This document shows, in pieces, positions 1 through 6,252 of a DNA stretch of 7,420 nt (position 1 is its first letter; every line of letters starts with the position of its first letter). This DNA comes from Thermoplasmatota archaeon. Its GTDB lineage: Archaea; Thermoplasmatota; E2; DHVEG-1. Position numbers and translations under genes: made by a program. The notes beneath the pieces are model-generated. The model saw only the letters and a program-made list of their open reading frames with translations, made no database searches and had not been told where the DNA came from. The DNA lies in the NCBI GenBank assembly GCA_030609445.1, contig JAUWCF010000042.1, forward strand, positions 1-7,420, written 5' to 3'.

Positions 1-1
1 A

Positions 2-169
2 TTTACAATTAGAGCAAAAGCAAGAGATATATTTGAGGATGAAAGCGACTGGGCATATCTTGAAGTAACAATGCCAGTAAATCAACAAACAACATATCCT
101 TTTTTTCTACGGTTTTTAGAGCAATTTCCAAATGCATTTCCGATATTTAGATACTTATTGGGACTGTAA
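2..169 (+). CDS. C-terminal fragment of a secreted/surface protein (5' end outside window)
   Basis: The open frame runs in from the left edge (the first whole codon starts at 2) and stops at TAA 167-169, giving 55 visible residues. The first part (TIRAKARDIFEDESDWAYLE) reads like the last strands of an Ig/Fn3-like extracellular beta-sandwich. It is followed by VTMP, a short polar linker, and a hydrophobic-aromatic tail ending FPNAFPIFRYLLGL. From memory, tails of this FP-x-x-R-x-LLGL kind end many secreted Thermoplasmata proteins and may be a sorting or anchoring signal; that role is inference. The next two genes are also secreted, so this fragment fits a surface-protein cluster. The protein's overall function cannot be read from this piece. 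Confidence 0.75.
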   Translation, partial: FTIRAKARDIFEDESDWAYLEVTMPVNQQTTYPFFLRFLEQFPNAFPIFRYLLGL

Positions 170-177
170 AATAAACA

Positions 178-185
178 TTTATATA
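178..185 (+). promoter_or_regulatory. TATA box (TTTATATA) for the repeat-containing secreted protein
   Basis: TTTATATA is a near-consensus archaeal A-box. About 26 bases downstream, a start site near 207 would give a leader of roughly 16 nt that contains the GGGAGG Shine-Dalgarno site. The element CATTAGAA lies at 195-202, between the TATA box and the likely start site. The same element occurs at exactly the same distance upstream of the next gene. Confidence 0.7.
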
Positions 186-210
186 ACAGGTCTTCATTAG
201 AATAATTAGA

Positions 211-216
211 GGGAGG
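211..216 (+). promoter_or_regulatory. Shine-Dalgarno site GGGAGG
   Basis: GGGAGG ends 6 nt before the ATG at 223. It is a strong match to the archaeal anti-Shine-Dalgarno sequence and fixes this start codon. Confidence 0.8.
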
Positions 217-222
217 AAAAAA

Positions 223-1413
223 ATGGGCAAACATTACCCAATCAAAAAGGGTTTAGTAGTTGCTGTTATTTTCTTATTTGCAGGAATGAATGTTATCCCA
301 TCAATTGGCACTACAGTAGTAAATAACTCTTCTATGACGACTTTTTATGACGGCAGCTTATCAGGCTACGTCAACAACACTCTTATGAACCCAATTGAGG
401 GAGCAAGAGTGAGGGTGTATTTCCATGGAACATATGAAGAAGATTATACTGATTCATCTGGGTATTATCACGTGACGAACATCCCGATCTGCTGGTGCTA
501 TAAGAATTGTACGGCCTCTAAGGAAGGATACGAAACAGAGTGGGTTTGGCTCAGCATCTATGAGAATACAACCTATAACTTTGTCTTGACGCCTCTTACC
601 CAGTATGACGGTAGCTTGTCAGGCTACGTCAACAACACACTTATGAACCCAATTGAGGGGGCAAGGGTACGAGTACATTTTCATGGCACATATGAAGAAG
701 ACTACACTGATTCATCTGGATATTATCGCGTTACAAACATACCAATATGTTACTGTTTGAAAAATACTACAGCATCAAAAGTGGGATACGAAACAGAGTG
801 GATACTTCTTAGTATAACTGAAAATACGACACATGATTTTGTCTTAACATCGTTGGATCCTGTTCCTGATTTGGATTGTAATGGATGCTTGTGTTGGACT
901 GAGGTAGAACCAGGGGCAATAGTCACTGGTAGTTTTACTGTTGAAAACATCGGCGATCCTGAATCACTTCTTGACTGGGAGATTGAATCCTATCCAGATT
1001 GGGGAACATGGACTTTTGATCCTGACAGCGGTACTGGTCTTAAACCAGAAGATGGACCGGTCACAATAGAAGTTGAAGTTATTTGGCCTGAAGAGACGAA
1101 TGGTGGGGAAATTAAGATAGTTAATTGTGAAAACCCTGATGATTTTTGTACTATTAACATATGTGTACCGCCTCCTCCTCCGCCCCCTCAACCATTAACC
1201 TTTATTGGTACAATTAAAGATCTTGAGGTTCATAATGAATCATTAAATTTCCATGCCAATATTGTCTTTATTTTTTTCCTTGTAATACCTGTTGACATTT
1301 TGGTAAATGAAAATATAACAATTACAAATAATTACAAGGGTTTTATAGGGAGCAGATTCATTTTTGCTAGATTTTTCTTTAATGATCGATTGGACAACAT
1401 CATCACAATATGA
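223..1413 (+). CDS. Secreted protein with two tandem carboxypeptidase-regulatory-like repeats
   Basis: A 396-residue exported protein. Residues 1-30 form a signal peptide (basic MGKHYPIKKG, then a hydrophobic core). Residues 42-127 and 128-211 are two copies of one 86-residue unit that starts YDGSLSGYVNNTLMNPIEGA and contains TDSSGYY and FVLT. This is the layout of carboxypeptidase regulatory-like (prealbumin-type) beta-sandwich domains. Residues about 215-314 look like an Ig-like domain (GSFTVENIGDPESLLDWEI) with paired cysteines at 219, 222, 224, 302, 309 and 314. A proline run (316-322) leads to a C-terminal segment with YKGFIGSRFIFARFFF. There are many N-X-S/T sequons (for example 51, 95, 115, 137, 181, 201), as expected of an archaeal cell-surface glycoprotein. 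No catalytic motif was seen, so an adhesin or structural role is inference. The start is supported by the GGGAGG site and the TATA box. Confidence 0.88.
   Translation: MGKHYPIKKGLVVAVIFLFAGMNVIPSIGTTVVNNSSMTTFYDGSLSGYVNNTLMNPIEGARVRVYFHGTYEEDYTDSSGYYHVTNIPICWCYKNCTASKEGYETEWVWLSIYENTTYNFVLTPLTQYDGSLSGYVNNTLMNPIEGARVRVHFHGTYEEDYTDSSGYYRVTNIPICYCLKNTTASKVGYETEWILLSITENTTHDFVLTSLDPVPDLDCNGCLCWTEVEPGAIVTGSFTVENIGDPESLLDWEIESYPDWGTWTFDPDSGTGLKPEDGPVTIEVEVIWPEETNGGEIKIVNCENPDDFCTINICVPPPPPPPQPLTFIGTIKDLEVHNESLNFHANIVFIFFLVIPVDILVNENITITNNYKGFIGSRFIFARFFFNDRLDNIITI
346..855 (+). repeat. In-frame tandem duplication, 258-bp unit, two copies
   Basis: Copy 1 begins at 346 and copy 2 at 604; both start TATGACGG. 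By hand alignment about 71 of 86 residues match. The first 60 bases of the units (349-408 against 607-666) differ at about 5 positions, all silent. Later parts carry more differences, many of them at third codon positions. The pattern suggests an older duplication whose protein sequence has been kept under selection, though recent partial gene conversion of the 5' part is also possible. Confidence 0.9.
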
Positions 1414-1455
1414 CAGACAGACAAATTATGCCTGAATGCTAATGCGTTACAAGGA

Positions 1456-1463
1456 TTTATATA
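1456..1463 (+). promoter_or_regulatory. TATA box (TTTATATA) for the beta-helix protein
   Basis: TTTATATA is followed by CATTAGAA at 1473-1480, the same 17-nt offset as upstream of the preceding gene. A start site near 1484 would leave a leader of about 12 nt holding the purine-rich GGGGAAAGG. The box lies inside the longest possible reading frame (ATG at 1436), which argues that translation begins downstream at 1496. Confidence 0.65.
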
Positions 1464-1495
1464 TAAGACAATCATTAGAAATATGGGGAAAGGTA

Positions 1496-2383
1496 ATGAT
1501 AAGGAAAGGTTTGGCAGTAGTAGTTATACTTTTATTTATTGGAATGAGTGTTGTACCTTCCACAGGAGTAGTTTTAAAAGAATCATATCAACCTGTTTCA
1601 TCAGGAGCTACTTTATATGTTGGTGGAAGTGGACCTGGGAACTATACAAGGATTCAAGACGCAATTGACGATTCAAATATTGGAGATACGGTTTTTGTTT
1701 ATGATGATTCATCACCATATATTGGGAATTTATTAATGGATAAATCAATCAATTTAATCGGGGAAAATAAAGAGACAACGGTTATTGACGGTGGGTATGA
1801 TATACAAGTAATTTGGGTTGAGGCAAGAGGTATAACCATTAGCGGCTTTACCTTGCAAAATGCAGATACTGGATTATTTGGGAATATGAAAAACTGTATT
1901 GTTTCTGACAATATTTTTTCATGCCCTCAAGCTGGTATCGCTTTGTTAAAATCTTCAAACAATCAAATTTTCAATAATGAGGTAGTAAGTGGCCATGTAG
2001 CAGGTATTGCTTTTCTCTACGCCTCTTACAGAAATCAGGTATTTGATAATACTATTCGTAATACTTATGCTGGCATCTATCTCACAGACTCTTGTATTTT
2101 CAACAAAATATTTAGTAACACAATCAAACAATGTTCTGAGTATGGTATTTGGATTTATGAGTCGTTCTTGAATTCCGTCAACAAGAATAATTTCATAGAC
2201 AATGAATGTAGTGCATATTTTGAAAATTCATCATTTAATCTGTGGTTGGGGAACTATTGGGACGACTGGTCGTTTTCACGCCCACGGCCGATTAACGGAA
2301 CACGGTATGGTCCTTTACTAAAAACAACGGATCCATGGACGACTTATGACTGGCATCCCGCACAAGAACCATACGATATTTAG
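1496..2383 (+). CDS. Secreted NosD-like right-handed parallel beta-helix protein
   Basis: A 295-residue protein counted from ATG 1496. This start is chosen because GGGGAAAGG precedes it and because the signal peptide then begins directly with MIRKGLAVVV; the frame is open back to ATG 1436, but the TATA box lies in that stretch. After the signal peptide (1-24) comes YVGGSGPGNYTRIQDAIDD, the entry motif of NosD/PbH1 beta-helix domains: a set-up of repeated short stretches that stack into a solenoid. Rungs follow, with recurring I-x-x-N-x-I and AGI patterns through about residue 236 (ITISGF, DNTIRN, AGIYL, SNTIKQ, NNFIDN). The C-terminus WTTYDWHPAQEPYDI resembles, from memory, a tail common in this archaeal family. 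Automated pipelines often call such proteins copper-binding NosD, but nothing here shows copper binding or the nos pathway. Polysaccharide binding or surface structure is more likely (inference). Confidence 0.87.
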   Translation: MIRKGLAVVVILLFIGMSVVPSTGVVLKESYQPVSSGATLYVGGSGPGNYTRIQDAIDDSNIGDTVFVYDDSSPYIGNLLMDKSINLIGENKETTVIDGGYDIQVIWVEARGITISGFTLQNADTGLFGNMKNCIVSDNIFSCPQAGIALLKSSNNQIFNNEVVSGHVAGIAFLYASYRNQVFDNTIRNTYAGIYLTDSCIFNKIFSNTIKQCSEYGIWIYESFLNSVNKNNFIDNECSAYFENSSFNLWLGNYWDDWSFSRPRPINGTRYGPLLKTTDPWTTYDWHPAQEPYDI

Positions 2384-2384
2384 G

Positions 2385-2401
2385 CAAACTTACGAAGTTT
2401 G
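2385..2401 (+). other. Stem-loop just after the beta-helix gene
   Basis: CAAACTTACGAAGTTTG is a 7-bp perfect stem with a 3-nt loop that starts 2 nt after the TAG stop. No clear T-run follows on this strand, so it may protect the transcript's 3' end or contribute weakly to termination. Chance occurrence cannot be excluded. Confidence 0.4.
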
Positions 2402-2440
2402 ATCTATAAGATGCATATAGTAAACTCCATTATCAAATAG

Positions 2441-2483
2441 TATGGTTCAAAAAAATGAACATATGTTCGATAAAGTGAACATA
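2441..2483 (-). terminator. Overlapping palindromes with T7 tract; probable terminator for the methyltransferase, or operator
   Basis: Two tandem units of about 20 bp (2444-2463 and 2464-2483) each contain GTTC-N8-GAAC. The second extends to TATGTTC-N8-GAACATA (2462-2483). Where they meet, GAACATATGTTC (2457-2468) is itself a perfect 12-bp palindrome. Read on the minus strand, the 7-bp hairpin comes first and a run of seven T (2455-2449) follows a few bases later, about 60 nt past the methyltransferase stop. That fits a terminator. The 20-bp spacing (about two helical turns) would also suit a dimeric DNA-binding protein. Confidence 0.45.
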
Positions 2484-2515
2484 AAGCCTCTCCCCTAAAA
2501 ACTTATAATAATTTA

Positions 2516-3148
2516 TTATTTCTTCTTTCCAACAATTAAAAACTTCCATTCCTTTCTGTTTCCTTCTTTTTCAACAACAGAAAAACCAGCATTGAAAAAA
2601 AACTGTTCAACCTGATCAATGGTATACGCATCTTTATACACATCAATATGGTACTTTGTCACATCTGCCCCTGCTTTATTGAAGAGCATATGAACCTTGA
2701 TGAGAAATAACCGCCAGACGGGAAAATCTTTGTTGATTACCTCAAGAATTACACATCCATCTTCTTTCAAAACTCTAAACATTTCTGAAAAGCTCTTTTT
2801 TTGATCTTTCCAGTACGTTAGACTAAACCGGCTTACAACAATATCCGCTGAATCATCATCTACAGGTATGTTTTCAGATGACCCAAGCCTTGCCTCAAAG
2901 GTATCAAAACATGCATTCTGTTGTGCTAAGCTAAGCATTTTTTTATTTGGGTCAACTCCAATGATTGTTGCATTAGGTATCTGTGTATGAAGTTCTTGTG
3001 AAAGTAACCCAGGACCAACACCTAAGTCAATAATGACTGGCTTAGCGTTTGTAACATATTTTTTAACAATATCTGCAAGATTCTGATAAAGATCAGGATA
3101 TTTCTTCATATATCTTGCAAATTTTTCAGCAGTTTTATCATCGATCAA
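2516..3148 (-). CDS. Class I SAM-dependent methyltransferase (UbiE/Methyltransf_11 type)
   Basis: A 210-residue soluble protein that transfers a methyl group from S-adenosylmethionine; the acceptor cannot be read from the sequence. Motif I, VIIDLGVGPG, is at 38-47. The acidic residue that binds the ribose is D66 in IIGVDPNKKM. ENIPVDDDSADIVVSRF (92-108) is the usual motif between strands 4 and 5, and FRVLKEDGCVILEV (124-137) is the post-motif helix-strand. The start is TTG at 3148-3146. It is supported by GGAGTG 5 nt upstream and by the absence of any upstream in-frame ATG, GTG or TTG before a TGA stop. The next in-frame ATG is residue 14. The gene follows the transglutaminase-like gene in the same direction after a 107-bp gap, so it may be a separate unit. 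Confidence 0.87.
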   Translation of the reverse strand: MIDDKTAEKFARYMKKYPDLYQNLADIVKKYVTNAKPVIIDLGVGPGLLSQELHTQIPNATIIGVDPNKKMLSLAQQNACFDTFEARLGSSENIPVDDDSADIVVSRFSLTYWKDQKKSFSEMFRVLKEDGCVILEVINKDFPVWRLFLIKVHMLFNKAGADVTKYHIDVYKDAYTIDQVEQFFFNAGFSVVEKEGNRKEWKFLIVGKKK

Positions 3149-3196
3149 ACCATCACTCCAACAGCCAAATACACTTCATTATTACAATGACTAAAA

Positions 3197-3203
3197 CTTA
3201 AAT
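3197..3203 (-). promoter_or_regulatory. Possible TATA box for the methyltransferase
   Basis: On the minus strand this reads ATTTAAG, about 50 nt ahead of the TTG start. A start site near 3174 would give a leader of about 26 nt containing GGAGTG. The match to consensus is moderate, and the surrounding 107-bp gap is AT-rich throughout, so this is tentative. Confidence 0.35.
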
Positions 3204-3255
3204 GAGAAAATAATCTTTTTGATTTAATTCAACAAATCTCAAATCAGTAAGAAAA

Positions 3256-4356
3256 CTATGATTGATATGATCGCTGATTATCTTTTGTCACCACAAGTTT
3301 TTTTGATTCAACAACTGTATAATCTTCAACTTCATTAATAGACACAAGATCAACAGTTCTACCAAGACCATAGCTATACAATATACCAGAAAGTGATACA
3401 TTCATTGACTCATTACTTCCGTCATCGATGAATAATCGTAAATGATACGCATTCTCCACACCAAAGTTCTGATTAATATTCACTTTAGCATCATCACAGT
3501 CGCAAGCACATTCAACAGGAATCCATCCGTCATTTCCCATTGACCCTCCAACAAATACTTCGGTCCAAGCATGCGGAGTTGCTATAATACCCTCAGACTC
3601 TTCTTCTGAAAGAAGATACCCTCGAATAAACCTAGCAGGAACACCAGCTGCCCTACATAACGAAATATAGAGAAACGAGAGATCATCACAATCACCGGTT
3701 TTCTTTTGAAGCGTTACTGCTGCAGGTTGAACACTTCCACCCATCTTATGAATCTTGTATTCTGTGTTTTCTTTCAGCCAGATAAAGAGCTCTTTAGCAA
3801 GGATAAACGAGTTGTCCGTTTCTGCCTCCTCAACAACATTTTGAGCAATTGTTTTAATGTTTGCATTAGCAGGATCGATAAGCCGTGCAGAGCCGTTTGA
3901 CTGCATCTGAAGATATTTCTTAGAAACAGTTGGATATAAAGTGCTGATTTCTTGAACTGCTACCGCATCGGCACCATTAAGATCAGAAACAAGAAAACTT
4001 TCTGCAACTACAGTAGCAGCTATCCCTAGTTCAAAGGTTGTCTCATCATCTCCTGAAATATTCCAACTAAGAAAACTATTATTTACAAGATTAACAACCT
4101 CAAAATCCTGAGCATATAACGGGTGATAACTTGGAATACCTTGAAATACTTCAGGTATGCCACAGTCATAGGTTACCGTATATTTTCCAGTACCCGTACA
4201 CGTTACATTATATCCATAACGAATTGTATAACTAATTTTTGTAGGATGCGCTTCATATGTTGTAGGAAAATCAAGAAAAGAATCAATACATCCAGAAAAT
4301 ATGGGTACGAGTAATAAAACGATAGTTAGTATTGGAATTAAATTTTTATTTTTCAT
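3256..4356 (-). CDS. Transglutaminase-like lipoprotein
   Basis: A 366-residue exported protein. Residues 1-23 are a lipoprotein signal: MKNKN, a hydrophobic core, then IFSGC with C23 as the probable lipidated cysteine. After a domain of unknown type with several N-glycosylation sequons, residues about 186-285 form a transglutaminase-like (papain-fold) core. The nucleophile is C223 in KKTGDCDDLSFLY, followed by CRAAGVPARFIRGY. The histidine is H262 in PHAWTEVFV. The third catalytic position falls in GWIPVECA, where E282 stands where Asp is usual. Right after it comes C-A-C-D-C-D-D (283-289). Archaeal members are generally thought to be extracellular proteases or amidases rather than crosslinkers; the substrate here is unknown. 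The start lies 13 bp after the upstream stop, implying co-transcription. No Shine-Dalgarno site is visible. Confidence 0.85.
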   Translation of the reverse strand: MKNKNLIPILTIVLLLVPIFSGCIDSFLDFPTTYEAHPTKISYTIRYGYNVTCTGTGKYTVTYDCGIPEVFQGIPSYHPLYAQDFEVVNLVNNSFLSWNISGDDETTFELGIAATVVAESFLVSDLNGADAVAVQEISTLYPTVSKKYLQMQSNGSARLIDPANANIKTIAQNVVEEAETDNSFILAKELFIWLKENTEYKIHKMGGSVQPAAVTLQKKTGDCDDLSFLYISLCRAAGVPARFIRGYLLSEEESEGIIATPHAWTEVFVGGSMGNDGWIPVECACDCDDAKVNINQNFGVENAYHLRLFIDDGSNESMNVSLSGILYSYGLGRTVDLVSINEVEDYTVVESKKLVVTKDNQRSYQS

Positions 4357-4369
4357 AAGAACGTCTTAT

Positions 4370-6214
4370 TTATGTTTTAAAGAATCTTTTTGTTCTTCCT
4401 TGAGACTTTCTATATTTACATCCCTCATTCATAGGACACTTGATGCATTTTGGATCTGTCTCATAACAGAAGTTTTTCCCAAGTTGCGCAAGTGAATCAA
4501 GATACTTATAGACATTTTCCTTCATTTTCTGTGCTTCAACAGTCAACAACTCCATAGTTTTATCAGGATCATCAGTGTCTACCCAACCAAGTCGATTAGC
4601 TACTCGAGTAACTGCTTTTGCTTTCTCAGTTGTCGTATCTTTCTTCACAGGTGTCTCTGGTTTTGCAGCAACGTGTTCTTTATGCTCAGGTGCCGGTGCC
4701 GGTGCTTTAGGAATCTTTGGTTTAAAATCAGTCGGTTGACCATTCTTAAACACAGTAACCGATTTACCACCATGATTAGTTTCCCTTGTTCGTACCTCCA
4801 TCATAATAGGAATCTGAATAGACGCACCAGAAATAAGTGCAACACCAATAGGTAGACGCTGTATCTCACGATATGTCTGAGTGGTGAGCCCCTCAACTGA
4901 TTGAATAAGTGCCTTTAAATCATTAGGATTTGTCACCTTAAGTATAACATTTGTGTTACATTGTGAAATAACGTTTTTATCAACTTTTGCAGGACGCTGA
5001 CTGACAACACAAAGCCCCATTCCAAACTTTCGCCCTTCTGAAGCAATTGTCCTCAATATGTTTGATGATACTGCAGATCCCAACCCTCGTTCAGGGCAGT
5101 AGTTATGTGCTTCTTCAACGATAAGGAGAAATGGCGGGATTTTCCCGGCTTTTCGATCATCAAATAATTCTTTAGTAAGACGAGCAACGACTACATCTTG
5201 AATATCAGGTGGAACCCCCTTCATATTGATTAGAGAACATTTTCCTTTCTTTACAAGATCAGAAGTTGTTGTTGATGTTTCTGAGAATACACCAATCGAA
5301 TCAAGTGACTCAAGTGAGGCGACAACATTCCACCGAGCATTACTTTTACTTCGATTAACCGACTCAATAATATCTCGAAGGGTATAATGCTGTTTATACT
5401 CCTTCATCTCTTTGATTGATTGATACAGCACTCCAATCTGCGGACCAGAAAGCTTTGCTTGAAGAAGATCAATAATCTCCCGGGCCTCAAGATTGATACC
5501 ATTTAAGGTAAGATGCTTCATATTCCCCTTATTTCCAAGAGGTGAATAGGCGACAAGTTGACTAGCATACTGCTGAGGTTTAATACCAAACTTTTCCATG
5601 TTTTTTTTGTCTTTTCGGTCAGTGTTTGACTTGGTAAGAGACATATATTCGCCATGGGTATCAATGATAACCATCGGGATTTTTTTCTTAAGAAACTCTT
5701 CAACTAAAACTCCGCAGACATAGCTTTTCCCAGCACCTGTTTTTGCAAGTACACAGATATGTTTTTGAACAAGTGCATCAATGTTGAGATACACCGGAAG
5801 GTTATGTCCCTTAAGAAGACCAAGATATGCCCCATTTGTTTTATCATTATGAAGACCAAGAACATGACGAATGAGATCCTCCTGAGCAAGTGCTATTTTA
5901 CCTCCTGCATCAAAAGGAGTACGAGGAGCCTGTAAATATCCTCTTTTGTCTCTATACCCAATGACATCAGCATATGCAGAAACATTGGATTTAATATGCG
6001 GTAGTTCCTCATCGCTTTTCAACGTGGCTGCGTCTTGAAATTTTAAATCTGAATATTGTTTAATATCCATTACTTGAGCGAGTATATAGCCTTCTTTATG
6101 TGGTGCGGTGACATAATCAAACTTTCGAAGATTATGACCGTCAACAGTAAAATTAAACTCAGTTGAACCGACATCACCATAAATAATTCCGATAGATTCG
6201 TTTTTTCGTTGCAT
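4370..6214 (-). CDS. HerA-like DNA translocase ATPase with C-terminal EndoIII-type Fe-S motif
   Basis: A 614-residue FtsK/HerA-superfamily ATPase (DUF87). An N-terminal HAS-barrel-like region (about 1-125) precedes Walker A LAKTGAGKS (156-164) and the strand MVIIDTHGEY (181-190). Walker B LLIVEEAH is at 363-370, followed by ILRTIASEGRKFGMGL and the sensor strand CVVSQRPAKV (402-411). HerA forms hexameric rings that translocate duplex DNA, and the classical protein works with nuclease NurA (and Mre11-Rad50) in end resection; no nurA is present here. The protein exceeds usual HerA length (about 500 residues) by a tail. This comprises a Pro/Ala/Lys-rich linker (about 497-530), a helical segment (551-580), and C583-X6-C590-X2-C593-X5-C599. 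The ATG at 6214 has only a weak GGGGT site upstream and lies 38 bp after dph5, so it is probably translated from a shared message. Whether it is the main HerA or a paralogue is unknown. Confidence 0.88.
   Translation of the reverse strand: MQRKNESIGIIYGDVGSTEFNFTVDGHNLRKFDYVTAPHKEGYILAQVMDIKQYSDLKFQDAATLKSDEELPHIKSNVSAYADVIGYRDKRGYLQAPRTPFDAGGKIALAQEDLIRHVLGLHNDKTNGAYLGLLKGHNLPVYLNIDALVQKHICVLAKTGAGKSYVCGVLVEEFLKKKIPMVIIDTHGEYMSLTKSNTDRKDKKNMEKFGIKPQQYASQLVAYSPLGNKGNMKHLTLNGINLEAREIIDLLQAKLSGPQIGVLYQSIKEMKEYKQHYTLRDIIESVNRSKSNARWNVVASLESLDSIGVFSETSTTTSDLVKKGKCSLINMKGVPPDIQDVVVARLTKELFDDRKAGKIPPFLLIVEEAHNYCPERGLGSAVSSNILRTIASEGRKFGMGLCVVSQRPAKVDKNVISQCNTNVILKVTNPNDLKALIQSVEGLTTQTYREIQRLPIGVALISGASIQIPIMMEVRTRETNHGGKSVTVFKNGQPTDFKPKIPKAPAPAPEHKEHVAAKPETPVKKDTTTEKAKAVTRVANRLGWVDTDDPDKTMELLTVEAQKMKENVYKYLDSLAQLGKNFCYETDPKCIKCPMNEGCKYRKSQGRTKRFFKT
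4418..4468 (-). other. C-X6-C-X2-C-X5-C iron-sulfur cluster loop motif in the HerA-like protein
   Basis: These codons encode residues 583-599, CYETDPKCIKCPMNEGC. The spacing exactly matches the [4Fe-4S] cluster loop of endonuclease III and MutY. The preceding SLAQLGKNF and the following basic KYRKSQGRTKR resemble the final helix and flanks of those enzymes, judged from memory. The helix-hairpin-helix and catalytic Lys/Asp segments of the glycosylases are absent. Cluster binding is inferred from the pattern. Confidence 0.75.
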
Positions 6215-6252
6215 CCATAAACCCCGATATTGAGGAATAATAGCAAGACTTC

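Noticed and set aside
750..1191. Minus-strand open frames opposite the repeat-containing protein
   Set aside because: They are antisense shadows of a convincing coding region, with low-complexity translations such as RRRRRR from the proline run.
1436..1495. N-terminal extension of the beta-helix protein from ATG 1436
   Set aside because: The TATA box lies inside it and it would mask the signal peptide; ATG 1496 with GGGGAAAGG ahead is better.
1496..2383. Copper-binding NosD of nitrous oxide reductase maturation
   Set aside because: Only the generic beta-helix pattern is shared; no nos genes or copper ligand motif are present.
2457..2468. GAACATATGTTC looks like the Gram-positive LexA/DinR SOS box
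   Set aside because: The window is archaeal and archaea lack LexA; the site is downstream of two convergent genes, not at a promoter.
2463..2498. Mini-ORF of 11 codons (MFDKVNIKPLP) in the convergent gap
   Set aside because: It has no Shine-Dalgarno site or promoter, and its first codons are simply part of the palindromes.
2507..2520. AATAATTTATTATT palindrome overlapping the methyltransferase stop
   Set aside because: It is all A/T, with a weak predicted stem, and easily arises by chance in this AT-rich sequence.
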